Under the pieces are notes generated by a model. That model had not been told where the DNA came from. It worked only from the letters and a program-made list of their open reading frames with translations, and did no database searches. Both the position numbers and the translations under genes were made by a program. DNA of 64,000 nt, from assembly GCF_030131845.1 (NCBI RefSeq), contig NZ_JASKYM010000005.1:93889-157888 (forward strand), given 5' to 3'. Shown here piece by piece: positions 1 through 8,265 of this stretch; positions within the stretch are counted from its first letter, which is position 1; each line of letters opens with the position of its first letter. This DNA comes from Romboutsia sedimentorum. Its GTDB lineage: Bacteria; Bacillota; Clostridia; Peptostreptococcales; Peptostreptococcaceae.

Positions 1-1
1 A

Positions 2-583
2 GCATTTATGGGTGATGAGATAGCTATAACTGCATTATTTAACATATTAATGGGAGAAGACACACAAGACAGTGGAACTTTCAAATGGGGAGTAACTACT
101 TCTCAGGCTTATCTTCCTAAAAATCATAACAAATACTTTGATGGTATTGAATACTCATTAGTTGATTGGTTAAGACAATACTCTGAAGAAAAAAGTGAAA
201 GCTTTATAAGAGGATTCTTAGGTAGAATGTTATTCTCTGGAGAAGAAGCTTTAAAAGAAGCTCAAGTTTTATCTGGAGGGGAAAAAGTTAGATGTATGTT
301 ATCTAAATTAATGCTTGCAAACTCTAACGTATTAATATTAGATGACCCAACAAATCACTTAGACTTAGAAAGTATAACATCTGTAAATAAGGGACTTGAA
401 AGTTTTAGTGGAGTAATGTTATTTAATTCTCATGACCACCAAATCATTCAAACTATTGCAAATAGAATAATTGAAATAACTCCAGCGGGACTTATGGATA
501 GAAAAACTACTTTAGATGAATACTTAGAAAATAAAGATATACAAAAGCAATTAAAAGAAATGTATGGAGATAAAAAGAAATAG
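2..583 (+). CDS. ABC-F family ATPase, C-terminal part (5' end outside window)
   Basis: The frame is open to the window edge, so only the last ~193 residues are present. Visible are an ABC signature (LSGGEKVR) followed by Walker B (VLILDDPTNHLDLES) and a switch histidine (FNSHDHQI), the order and spacing of the second nucleotide-binding domain of ABC-F proteins (YkpA/YbiT type). These are soluble paired ATPases without membrane domains that act at the ribosome, in translation or antibiotic protection. The Walker A of this domain lies upstream. The tail is short and charged. Which ABC-F subfamily it belongs to cannot be told from this part. Confidence 0.9.
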   Translation, partial: AFMGDEIAITALFNILMGEDTQDSGTFKWGVTTSQAYLPKNHNKYFDGIEYSLVDWLRQYSEEKSESFIRGFLGRMLFSGEEALKEAQVLSGGEKVRCMLSKLMLANSNVLILDDPTNHLDLESITSVNKGLESFSGVMLFNSHDHQIIQTIANRIIEITPAGLMDRKTTLDEYLENKDIQKQLKEMYGDKKK

Positions 584-870
584 TAATTAAAATATCCTCT
601 AAGTAAAAGGAAAGATTAGAAATAAATCTTTTCTTGAACAAGGAGGTATTTTTATAATACAAAGTAATTATAAATTATCTGATTATAGATAATTGTATCT
701 TTGAGTATGATTTCAATAAAATCATCATTTGAAATACTTATAGCAAAATATTTACAGGAGATTTTGTTATACTTTATTTATATTTTTGAAAATAGTAAAC
801 TATGTATGATAAGGTACATAAAACATAAAATATAAGAATAAAGTAATACAAACAAATTAAGGAGATTATA
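584..870. other. Intergenic stretch, no gene found
   Basis: A weak stem (arms 610-617 and 625-633, one bulged T) follows the ABC-F gene without a long T-run. A good Shine-Dalgarno-like AAGGAGGT at about 641-648 is followed by no ATG, GTG or TTG reading frame. A second inverted repeat (AATTATCT/AGATAATT) lies near 672-694. Possibly the leader of the following gene or the relic of a small gene. Confidence 0.4.
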
Positions 871-1425
871 ATGATGAAAAGGTTGAACTTAGACAATAAA
901 ACAATAACTCTTTTGACAGCACTAAGCGTTGTGTACGCTGCTTTAGAAAAGAACGTAGTATTTTTAACACCTATACTTACTATAGGTATAGCTTATAGTT
1001 TAATGAAATATAAAGATGATACTAAATATAAACTAAATCAACAAATATTAACTAATTTATTTTTATTTAACTTAGTTACTTTTATGCTTGTGTCTATTGT
1101 AAGTAAAAATATGAATCTAATAATATTTGATATAATTATTAACATTTTTGTTGCATTTATTTACTATAAATTAGTTTCTATGCTACAAAAGAAACAAGAA
1201 AATGTATATAAAAATCCAGAAATAATATATGAAAAGATTAATAAACGAATTTATGTATTAGAAGCTTTAAGTTCTAAAATGGAAGAAGAAATGGAAAATG
1301 CAGAGACTGAAAAAGATAAAAATTCAATTAAAGTAAAAATAGAATCTGTAAATCAAAAAATAGATCAATATAAAGCACAACTAGAGATAATTAAAATAAA
1401 CATAAATTCAAAAAATAATAATTAA
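871..1425 (+). CDS. Hypothetical membrane protein with C-terminal coiled coil
   Basis: Not recognised. About 184 residues: the first ~110 hold three or four hydrophobic segments (roughly residues 12-45, 55-75 and 80-105), then a charged Lys/Glu-rich helix (~110-184) that should form a coiled coil in the cytoplasm. AAGGAG lies 6 bases before the first ATG; a second ATG follows at once. The gene stands alone, closed by a strong terminator. It looks like a small membrane anchor or sensor without a catalytic domain. Confidence 0.75.
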   Translation: MMKRLNLDNKTITLLTALSVVYAALEKNVVFLTPILTIGIAYSLMKYKDDTKYKLNQQILTNLFLFNLVTFMLVSIVSKNMNLIIFDIIINIFVAFIYYKLVSMLQKKQENVYKNPEIIYEKINKRIYVLEALSSKMEEEMENAETEKDKNSIKVKIESVNQKIDQYKAQLEIIKININSKNNN

Positions 1426-1475
1426 AAATAGAGTCTACTAAGTATTTAAATACTCAGTGGACTCTATTTTTTTAT
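1425..1475. terminator. Strong hairpin terminator
   Basis: 23-bp arms (1425-1447 and 1448-1470) pair throughout with two G-U pairs and run into a T tract. The A-rich left flank makes it usable on both strands, serving the gene on its left and possibly the minus-strand gene on its right. Confidence 0.9.
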
Positions 1476-1540
1476 AGTACTTTCTATATTTTAAAAAATA
1501 ATATTTAAACAAATTTATTATCTGATTTGCTTAAGAGTGT

Positions 1541-1798
1541 TTATTTCATATTGTTTCTTATTATAGTATCTATAATTATATCTAAGTTTAGATTATTAGT
1601 ATCCAAATTTTCTAGTTCGATTATGTAATCCTCAAACTCAACTTCTACATAAGTGCAATGTTCATTTTGCTCATTTATATAGTCTACTACGTTATATTTT
1701 TGTATTTCATCTTGGAAATATTCTTTTAGTTCATTGTATTCATCTTGGTCTATTTGTACCTCTTTAGATTTACCACATTTGCAGTTAGGGCATGACAT
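1541..1798 (-). CDS. Small acidic protein with N-terminal CxxC
   Basis: Not recognised. 85 residues beginning MSCPNCKCGKS, so a CPNCKC cluster at the extreme N-terminus could bind zinc or be redox active; the rest is strongly acidic with Asp/Glu/Asn runs. The frame extends to a TTG at 1807, but GAGGAG (1808-1813) abuts that TTG and lies 9 bases before the ATG at 1798, so the ATG was chosen. Single gene. Confidence 0.7.
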   Translation of the reverse strand: MSCPNCKCGKSKEVQIDQDEYNELKEYFQDEIQKYNVVDYINEQNEHCTYVEVEFEDYIIELENLDTNNLNLDIIIDTIIRNNMK

Positions 1799-1953
1799 AT
1801 TAAACAACTCCTCGCTATATATACTTATTATATTTTAACTTTACAAATGTAATTTGTAAAGAGCAATATTAAATATTATAACCATTATGATTGATTGAAA
1901 CTCTGCTAAATTTAATAAATTTAATGCAATAAAAATAAGTTTTCTAAAATGAA

Positions 1954-1982
1954 TTGACTTTATAAAGTATATTGTATACAAT
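1954..1982 (+). promoter_or_regulatory. SigA-type promoter for the 44-residue ORF
   Basis: TTGACT (1954-1959), 17-bp spacer and TACAAT (1977-1982), about 35 bases before the small ORF at 2018. Confidence 0.65.
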
Positions 1983-2017
1983 GTACTTATGATAATAAAA
2001 TAAAGGGAGAGATAAAT

Positions 2018-2152
2018 ATGATATTTTTAAATAAATTAGCAACAACATTAAAGGGAATAAGCAACTACTTACTAGTAAATGAAAGAATAAACAGTCAAAG
2101 ATGTTTAGGTAAAGATATAGATACTACAAGAACTATAATAGACAACAAATAA
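2018..2152 (+). CDS. Small protein, 44 residues, unknown
   Basis: AAAGGGAGA sits 7 bases before the ATG; a good promoter precedes it and an intrinsic terminator follows directly, so the cassette looks like a real single-gene unit despite its size. The product is basic, begins MIFLNKLATTLKGISNYLLV with an amphipathic hydrophobic start, and contains one Cys. There is no signal cleavage site and no known domain. It could be a small membrane-associated peptide; function unknown. Confidence 0.65.
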   Translation: MIFLNKLATTLKGISNYLLVNERINSQRCLGKDIDTTRTIIDNK

Positions 2153-2165
2153 AAAAATTTATAAT

Positions 2166-2204
2166 AAAAAAGACATTATCTAAAACAGATAATGTCTTTT
2201 TTAC
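2166..2204 (+). terminator. Hairpin terminator
   Basis: Perfect 16-bp arms (AAAAAAGACATTATCT and its complement) around a 5-base loop, ending in Ts. Confidence 0.9.
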
Positions 2205-2574
2205 TATAAAATTATAAAGTTATTATTTAGATAATTTTATATAAATAATATTTGTAAAAAGAATTAGGTAAAATGGTTTTTTGTTTGAAAATTAGGAATA
2301 GTATTTGTAAACAAATAAAAAAAATATATAAACAACTATTTATGTATACTAAATTGTAAAAGTAGCAAATATAAACTTTCTAAAATTAGTTTGTATTTGC
2401 ATAGCTTGAAAATACTGGGGTTGAAGTAATAAATAAAAAAACTGAAAAAAACAACAAAAAAAGTATTGAAAAAAAAATAAAAAAAATGTATAATTTAATA
2501 TTAAAAAATCGCAGTATACAAACAATTATTTATAGAATATAATGTAGTAAATTAAGAAAAAAGGAAGGGATATC
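2205..2574. other. AT-rich intergenic stretch, no gene found
   Basis: About 370 bases, extremely A-rich (many A5-A7 runs at 2440-2500). No reading frame with a ribosome site. It probably holds the promoter of the YitT-like gene; the A-tracts could bend DNA. Nothing else seen. Confidence 0.5.
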
Positions 2575-3189
2575 ATGGCCAGGCGGCGATTTTTAGAAAG
2601 TTTAGTAAGTATATTATTAGGTTCAGTTATATTAGCCTTTGGATTTTACAATTTTTATTATTTAAATAATATAACAGAAGGTGGAGTGTTAGGACTTTTA
2701 CTACTGTTAAAGAATTTGTTCGGTATACAGCCCTCTATAGCAAATATTATAATTGATGGTGCACTTTTATTAATAGGATATAAGTTTTTCGGAAAAAAAT
2801 TCTTTATTTATTCTATAATTGCATCTATAAGTTTTTCATTTTCTTATGAATGCTTTGAATATATAGGACCTATACTACCTAATATACAAAGTATGTTGAT
2901 ATCTACTATATTAGCAGGTATTAGTGTAGGTATAGGAGTAGGTATTATAGTAAGAGCAGGAGGAGCGGCTGGAGGAGACGATGCTTTAGCATTAGTGATT
3001 GCTAAGACTACATCTTTAAATATAGGTATGGTGTATTTATTAGGTGATGTTGTAGTTTTACTTTTATCACTTTTTTATCTATCAGCATATGATGTGTTTT
3101 ATTCACTAATAGCAGTTACTATAAGTGGAAAAATAATAGATTTTATATATTATCATAGTAATAATAACAAAATTATTGAAAATGTATAG
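2575..3189 (+). CDS. YitT/DUF161-type membrane protein
   Basis: 204 residues, almost all hydrophobic, with five or six membrane segments. The Gly-rich stretch VRAGGAAGGDDALALVI (~residues 124-140) and the ending ISGKIIDFIYY are typical of the YitT/DUF161 integral membrane family. It is shorter than YitT proper (about 280 residues) because the cytoplasmic DUF2179 domain is absent. The start is set by AAGGAAGGG 6 bases upstream of ATG. Monocistronic, closed by a terminator. The substrate is unknown for the family. Confidence 0.8.
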   Translation: MARRRFLESLVSILLGSVILAFGFYNFYYLNNITEGGVLGLLLLLKNLFGIQPSIANIIIDGALLLIGYKFFGKKFFIYSIIASISFSFSYECFEYIGPILPNIQSMLISTILAGISVGIGVGIIVRAGGAAGGDDALALVIAKTTSLNIGMVYLLGDVVVLLLSLFYLSAYDVFYSLIAVTISGKIIDFIYYHSNNNKIIENV

Positions 3190-3231
3190 AAAGTATATTT
3201 TCAGTATTATACAACTAAAAATTAATTTGTT

Positions 3232-3263
3232 AAATAGTGTGGATTATTTCCGCACTATTTTTA
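3232..3263 (+). terminator. Hairpin terminator
   Basis: 11-bp arms (3232-3242/3250-3260, one G-U), 7-base loop, followed by Ts. Confidence 0.85.
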
Positions 3264-3293
3264 TATTTACATATAATAAAAAAGGTGGTAGTA

Positions 3294-3335
3294 TATAAAG
3301 TGTACACTAAATAAATCATTAATGTATACTTTATA
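3294..3335. promoter_or_regulatory. Inverted repeat upstream of gap, possible operator
   Basis: Arms TATAAAGTGTACA (3294-3306) and TGTATACTTTATA (3323-3335) are inverted copies with one mismatch, about 60 bases before the gap start. No T-run follows, so a terminator is unlikely. It could bind a glycolysis regulator such as a CggR-type repressor; that is inference from position only. Confidence 0.45.
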
Positions 3336-3396
3336 ATAAAAAATGATTCATTGAGACGTACAAAATAAAAAAATTATAATGATGGGGGATTTACAT

Positions 3397-4428
3397 ATGA
3401 AGATAAAAGTAGGAATTAATGGATTTGGAAGAATAGGAAGATCAGTTTTAAGAATAGCAGGAAGTAATTTAGAGAGTAATGTTGAGATAGTAGCTATAAA
3501 TGCTAGAGCAGATGCGGAGACTTTAGCACATTTATTTACGTATGATTCATGCTATGGAAAATTTAAAGGAGATATAAAAGTTAAAGATAACGATACTCTA
3601 TTAATTGATTCTAAGGAAATAAAGATATTAAGACATAATGACCCAGCGCAAATACCTTGGGGAGAATTAGGTGTAGATATAGTAATAGAATCTACAGGAT
3701 TATTCACTCAAAGAGAAAAAGCTCAAAAACATATAGATGCAGGAGCTAAGAAAGTAATAATAACAGCACCTGGATCGAATGAAGATTTAACAGTAGTTAT
3801 GGGTGTTAATGAGGAAAAGTATGATAATAACATACATAATATAATATCGAATGCATCTTGTACTACAAATTGTTTAGCACCATTTGTTAAAGTTTTAGAT
3901 GATACTTTCGGAGTAGAAAAAGGATTAATGACAACTATACATTCTTATACAAATGATCAACAGATATTAGATAAGAATCATAAAGATTTAAGAAGAGCAA
4001 GAGCTGCTGGAGAGTCGATGATACCAACTACTACAGGTGCAGCAAAGGCTGTAGCGAAAGTGCTACCTCAATTAGAAGGAAAATTAAATGGGTTTTCAGT
4101 AAGGGTTCCAACACCAACAGTTTCTTTAGTTGACTTAGTTTGTCAATTGAAAAAAGATGTTACTGTTGAAGAATTAAATAATACTTTAAAGAACGCTTCA
4201 GAAACGAGCTTAAAAGGAATATTAGGATATAGCGATAAGCCATTGGTATCTATAGACTATAAGCAAGATTCAAGATCATCTATAATAGATGGATTATCAA
4301 CTATGGTTTTAGAAAATAATATGGTTAAGGTAGTTTCTTGGTATGATAATGAGTGGGGATACTCAACAAGAACTGTTGACTTAGTAAGCTATGTGGCTAA
4401 AAATATGAGCCTATCTTACAATAAATAA
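3397..4428 (+). CDS. gap: Glyceraldehyde-3-phosphate dehydrogenase
   Basis: NAD-dependent class I GAPDH of glycolysis, cytoplasmic homotetramer, oxidising and phosphorylating glyceraldehyde-3-phosphate. The N-terminal Rossmann motif GINGFGRIGR, the catalytic SNASCTTNC (Cys155 from the chosen start), the base His182 in HSYTNDQ and the C-terminal SWYDNEWGYS are all present. 343 residues, slightly above the usual ~335. The frame begins at 3379, but GGGGG at 3384-3388 is placed for the ATG at 3397 and homologous proteins begin near there. No pgk or tpi gene follows, so this copy is not in a glycolytic operon. Confidence 0.96.
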   Translation: MKIKVGINGFGRIGRSVLRIAGSNLESNVEIVAINARADAETLAHLFTYDSCYGKFKGDIKVKDNDTLLIDSKEIKILRHNDPAQIPWGELGVDIVIESTGLFTQREKAQKHIDAGAKKVIITAPGSNEDLTVVMGVNEEKYDNNIHNIISNASCTTNCLAPFVKVLDDTFGVEKGLMTTIHSYTNDQQILDKNHKDLRRARAAGESMIPTTTGAAKAVAKVLPQLEGKLNGFSVRVPTPTVSLVDLVCQLKKDVTVEELNNTLKNASETSLKGILGYSDKPLVSIDYKQDSRSSIIDGLSTMVLENNMVKVVSWYDNEWGYSTRTVDLVSYVAKNMSLSYNK

Positions 4429-4626
4429 AATATAAATATATTAAATTATAAATTTGATTTTAATAGAAAAAGAATGACAAAAAATAAACAAATTAAGCGT
4501 TTATTGTAGAATAATATTTTTTTTTGTTATATAATATTGTAATCATAGGAAATATTTATTAGCTTAAGTATAGTGTATTGGCTTATAAATAAGATGAAAA
4601 ATACAATATTTTACAAGGAGAATTTT

Positions 4627-5799
4627 ATGACGCAGGAAAGGCTTACAAAGAGAAGAGTTAAACCTATAGGAATAGAAACATTTGTATTTATAACAATTTT
4701 AATAGCTGGGTTTAGCTATATAGCTAATATTATGGGTGCGGGTATAATGTTTAAAGTAATAATGAATACGGCACATGATTTACTTTTAAACACAGTATTT
4801 TTAATAATGGCGATGGCTGTGCTTGCAGGTGCTTTAAGTGCATTGCTTTCAGAATTTGGAGTTATAGAACTTCTAAATAAAGTGTTTGCAATTTTTATGA
4901 AACCTCTATATGGATTACCTGGAGCTAGTATAGCTGGAGCTGTAACAACTTATCTATCTGATAATCCAGCAATAATATCTTTTAGTAAAGACAAGAGCTT
5001 TACTAGGTATTTTAAAAACTACCAAATACCAGCATTATGCAATTTAGGAACATCTTTTGGTATGGGACTTGTAGTAACAACTTTTATGATATCACAAGGA
5101 AGTCAATACGTATTACCAGCAGTAATAGGAAATATAGGAGCTATAATAGGTAGTATAATTAGTGTTAGAATAATGCTGCATTTCACTAAGAAGTTTTACA
5201 AACAGGATGATAAAAAAGACACTATAAAAGCTGAAATAAATAAAGATGAAGATTATAGAGAAATTAGAGATGGAAGTGTATTCCAAAGAGTATTAGATGC
5301 TATGCTAGAAGGTGGTAAATCAGGGGTTGATTTAGGACTAGCTATAATACCAGGGGTTTTAATTGTATGTACATTAGTGATGCTATTAACTTTTGGACCA
5401 ACAATAGATCCAGAAACAGGTAAATCTGCGTATACAGGTGTTGCATATGAAGGAATAGCTCTTTTACCTGTAATAGGAGAAAAACTTAGTTTTATATTAG
5501 AACCATTATTTGGATTTACATCACCAGAGGCAATTGCATTTCCAATCACTTCTTTAGGAGCTGTTGGGGCGGCAATGAGTTTAGTACCTAAATTCATAGT
5601 AGATGGAGTTGTAACGCCTAATGATATAGCAGTATTTACAGCTATGGGTATGTGTTGGAGTGGATATCTAAGTACACATGTAGGTATGATGGATGCTTTA
5701 AATGCAAGAGAATTAACAAGTAAAGCAATCTTTTCACATACTATAGGGGGGATTTGTGCTGGAGTAGCATCTCACTTTATATTTATGCTTGTAGGATAA
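4627..5799 (+). CDS. YjiH-like membrane protein with nucleoside-recognition (Gate) domain
   Basis: 390 residues with eight or more membrane segments and Gly-rich loops (GLPGASIAGAVTTYLSDNPA, TSFGMGLVVTTF, MGMCWSGYLSTHVGMMDA) as in YjiH/Gate-domain proteins of the nucleoside-transporter-like superfamily. Substrate unknown. The frame opens at 4573, but AAGGAG (4615-4620) points to the ATG at 4627. The last ~255 coding bases are repeated at 12821-13076 on the far side of an integrated element, so the 3' end now used here may have been supplied by that element. The reading frame is intact and full length. Confidence 0.82.
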   Translation: MTQERLTKRRVKPIGIETFVFITILIAGFSYIANIMGAGIMFKVIMNTAHDLLLNTVFLIMAMAVLAGALSALLSEFGVIELLNKVFAIFMKPLYGLPGASIAGAVTTYLSDNPAIISFSKDKSFTRYFKNYQIPALCNLGTSFGMGLVVTTFMISQGSQYVLPAVIGNIGAIIGSIISVRIMLHFTKKFYKQDDKKDTIKAEINKDEDYREIRDGSVFQRVLDAMLEGGKSGVDLGLAIIPGVLIVCTLVMLLTFGPTIDPETGKSAYTGVAYEGIALLPVIGEKLSFILEPLFGFTSPEAIAFPITSLGAVGAAMSLVPKFIVDGVVTPNDIAVFTAMGMCWSGYLSTHVGMMDALNARELTSKAIFSHTIGGICAGVASHFIFMLVG

Positions 5800-5815
5800 T
5801 ATATTACATAAAAAA
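5543..5815 (+). repeat. Left copy of 273-bp direct repeat bounding the integrated element
   Basis: Covers the last ~257 bases of the yjiH-like gene plus 16 downstream bases. The right copy (12821-13092) differs at a few positions: C5547 to A, GGGGCGG to GGGTGG (one base lost), and two C-to-T changes. Similarity stops sharply after the A6 run at 5810-5815. Site-specific integration by an element carrying its own copy of the gene end is the simplest explanation. Confidence 0.9.
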
Positions 5816-5860
5816 GTGATAATAATCAGTATACGAAATAAAATTATTTAATTGTCAATT

Positions 5861-5886
5861 GACATCCTTTTTAGGGTGTCTTTTCT
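5861..5886. terminator. Hairpin at element left end
   Basis: GACATCC/GGGTGTC arms followed by TTTTCTTTT. It lies between the convergent yjiH-like and integrase genes and replaces the native yjiH terminator that now sits beyond the right repeat. Confidence 0.7.
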
Positions 5887-5896
5887 TTTGAAATTA

Positions 5897-7000
5897 TTAT
5901 AACACAGATTCTTCAAATATATTAGCAGTATTTTTTTTGATTTCATCTGTAGTCTTCACATAGACGTTTAATGTAAATACGGTGTTACTATGCCAAAGAC
6001 GTTGGCTAATACCCTTTAGATTGGTATTCTCTTGGCATAAGAGTGTACCATGCAAGTGTCTTATATCATGCAATCCTATGTGTATTTCTAATTCATCTTT
6101 TATTTTTTTTAATATGTTTGCAACATTATGTTTCTTCATCCAATTACCCTTTGTATTTATATTTACAAAGTTATTATTATTGGATTTTATTTTAGTAAAC
6201 TCTTTATGATTTTTTAATAATGTCACCAATAATTATATCTCTAACACCAGAACTAGATTTAGGCTCTACTAATTTAACGATGCCACCAGTTAAAACTTGT
6301 TGTTGGTGTCTAACATTTATAATTTTATTATCAAAGTTTATATCATTCCATGTAAGTCCTAGTATCTCACTTCTACGCATTCCAGTATGCCATGCAATCA
6401 TAAATAATACTCATAATTATTTTCTTTAAGGAAATCTAAAACTTCATACAACTGTTCTTTTGTTAGATTTCTTTGTTTCTTGTAATCAAACTTATAATTT
6501 AATCTAGCTTTAGAGAAGGTATCTTCTTTAATAAAACCGTATGGATGTATAGCCATTCCTAAAGAATGTTTTAGCAATGTTATATAAAGCTCCATTGTGC
6601 TTTTGGCATATCCTTCTTTGTATTTTATATCTAAAAAGTTTTGTATCGTCATAGAATCAATATTTCTAATATAGTAGTGTCCAAAATAAGGTAGTATGTG
6701 TTTGTTAATAACTTCTTGATATCTTTCAATAGACCTAGCTTTACATTTAAGCTTAACGTATTTATCCATGTAATATTTCATATATTCAGACATACTAATA
6801 TTCGTATCTTTAAAAACTGTACCTTTATTTTCAAATTCATCTAAAGCATCTTTAAGAGCTTTTCTACAATCTTGTTCAGTAGAGAATCCTGATTTACTAA
6901 TTTTTTTCCGTTTAGGATTACCATTTTTATCAATTACTTTTCCTACATCAAAGTAGTATTCCCATTTGCCGTTTTTCCTTAATCTTACACTTCCTTTCAT
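5897..7000 (-). pseudogene. Tyrosine recombinase (integrase), frameshifted
   Basis: Three overlapping frames encode successive parts of one phage-type integrase: 7000-6398 (arm-binding and core-binding domains, starting MKGSVRLRKNGKWEYYFDVG), 6401-6204 (first catalytic part, TGMRRSEILGLTW with the first Arg) and 6229-5897 (HDIRHLHG, RLWHSNTVFTLNVY). All catalytic residues R, H-x-x-R, H and Y survive, so the lesions are two frameshifts near 6400 and 6215. GAGGTG precedes the start at 7000. Together the pieces would give about 370 residues, normal for the family. It normally integrates and excises the element; as it stands it should be inactive. Confidence 0.9.
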
Positions 7001-7156
7001 AGAATCACCTCATAAATATTTTTAAACTAATTAGTATTGTATGTCAAGTTAATAATTATAAACTGTTTAATTTATTTGTCGATATTTATATTACGAAAGT
7101 TGGAATATTTATATTGACGTTACGTTATAATTATATTAAGAAATGAGGTGATGAGC

Positions 7157-7330
7157 ATGAAAGAAAAAAGAACATTGAATGTATCATTTAATAAATCTGG
7201 ATCCGGTTCTATTTCTACCAAACTAAACATTCCTATAACATGGATGAGAGAGTTAAGTGTAAGTCCAGAAGATAGAGAAGTAGAAGTAACTTTAGAAGAT
7301 GATAAAATAATTATCTCTAAAAAGAAGTAA
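7157..7330 (+). CDS. AbrB/SpoVT-type DNA-binding protein
   Basis: 57 residues with the swapped-hairpin beta-barrel pattern of AbrB/MazE N-domains: SGSGSISTKLNIPITWMREL, then an acidic strand and VEVTLEDDKIIISKK. It is divergent from the integrase, the usual place for an element's regulator, and could be either a transcription factor or an antitoxin; no toxin gene follows. GAGG lies 8 bases before the ATG at 7157, so the earlier GTG (7148) and ATG (7151) were rejected. Confidence 0.75.
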   Translation: MKEKRTLNVSFNKSGSGSISTKLNIPITWMRELSVSPEDREVEVTLEDDKIIISKKK

Positions 7331-7338
7331 AAAAATAA

Positions 7339-7408
7339 GGCACTACAGTATATATAACTTATAGCACCTATCCGCAAATAGATTATAACTTATATGTATT
7401 GTAGTGTC
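7339..7408. repeat. Long imperfect hairpin after the AbrB-like gene
   Basis: 25-base arms (7339-7363 and 7384-7408) match as inverted copies at 21 of 25 positions around a 20-base loop (TAGCACC...AAATAGAT). No T-run follows. It could be an attenuator, a regulator site or a relic of a small inverted-repeat element. Confidence 0.6.
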
Positions 7409-7431
7409 AATAAAAATGGGAGATTATACAA

Positions 7432-7608
7432 ATGAGAAAACAATAAATATGGGAACAAAACTTGGTTGATTTAATGAATGATTATTTAGTGTATGAGTTA
7501 ACTTGCAAGCCATTAATAAATGCTTATGAGGAAGAAGATAGAGTATGGGAACTAAATAGAAGTAAAGCTAAATGTGTAGATTATGAATTTGAAATAGATT
7601 TCAATTAA
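7432..7608 (+). pseudogene. Small unknown ORF broken by an early stop
   Basis: GGGAG and ATG at 7432 start a frame that reads MRKQ, then TAA (7444-7446), then 53 clean codons (IWEQNLVDLMNDYLVYE..., ending EFEIDFN) to TAA at 7606. The TAA is one base from AAA (Lys). The product would be an acidic, phage-like small protein of unknown function. Confidence 0.5.
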
Positions 7609-7656
7609 TTTGAAGGAATATGGATGTTTATGTAGAAATATAGTATTGAATATAAA

Positions 7657-7674
7657 TTCCCCATATGTGGGGAA
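7657..7674. promoter_or_regulatory. Perfect palindrome just before a ribosome site
   Basis: TTCCCCA-TATG-TGGGGAA immediately precedes the AGAGGAG ribosome site of the next gene. It could be an operator or an RNA hairpin affecting translation. Confidence 0.45.
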
Positions 7675-7690
7675 AGAGGAGAGTAATATT

Positions 7691-7999
7691 ATGAATGAAT
7701 TAGAAATGGAAGAGTTAAAGGATAGTATATTAAGAATACTTAAAGTAGGTATATTAAAACCTATAAAATACAACAAAGCATTTAGTTCATTGTCTTTTAA
7801 TAAAACAACACAAGAAAAAAAGAAAATGTATAAAGAGGCTATGATAAATTTAAAAGAATGTGGATACATAAATTTCGATGAAGAATTAACAACAATGTTC
7901 CAAAATAAACAACAAGATATTGATTTTATAAATGTAAGAATAACTGAAAAAGGTATAGCTTATTATGAAGCAAATGAATCAGCTATACAACAAAGTTAA
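7691..7999 (+). CDS. YjcQ-like small protein
   Basis: 102 residues from the ATG at 7691, preceded by AAAGAGGAGAG; the longer frame from 7610 has no good ribosome site. The pattern of two helices, then LKECGYI followed by VRITEKGIAYYEAN, resembles the winged-helix-like YjcQ family common in phages and elements, but the match is from memory and weak. Element cargo or control gene; function unknown. Confidence 0.55.
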   Translation: MNELEMEELKDSILRILKVGILKPIKYNKAFSSLSFNKTTQEKKKMYKEAMINLKECGYINFDEELTTMFQNKQQDIDFINVRITEKGIAYYEANESAIQQS

Positions 8000-8066
8000 A
8001 TAACTTAATAGCAAATAAAGATTGAATTATTTTTAGACCACAAAATGTCGAGAACATATAAGTAAA

Positions 8067-8106
8067 AAAAAGGTAGACTAGAATTAATTTTCTAATCTAC
8101 CTTTTC
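8067..8106 (+). terminator. Hairpin terminator
   Basis: AAAGGTAGA-c-TAGAA arm pairs with TTCTA-a-TCTACCTTT, followed by Ts. Confidence 0.8.
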
Positions 8107-8265
8107 TATTTTCTAAGCACCCAAATGCGACTAAGAGTGCTTTTAGCTTTATATTACTTATAAAAACAATTTGATTTAATTAGTATAAATTAAGAGAATA
8201 TGATATGCTCCCTTTATGGAGACAGTTTAAATAATAAAAACTGATACTATGAAGGGAGTTTTTTT

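Noticed and set aside
5982..6429. Plus-strand frames opposite the integrase
   Set aside because: They mirror the broken integrase; no ribosome site or recognisable product.
7148..7408. Possible toxin-antitoxin pair led by the AbrB-like protein
   Set aside because: No toxin-sized ORF follows; the next DNA is a hairpin and a broken small ORF, so a TA call is not supported.
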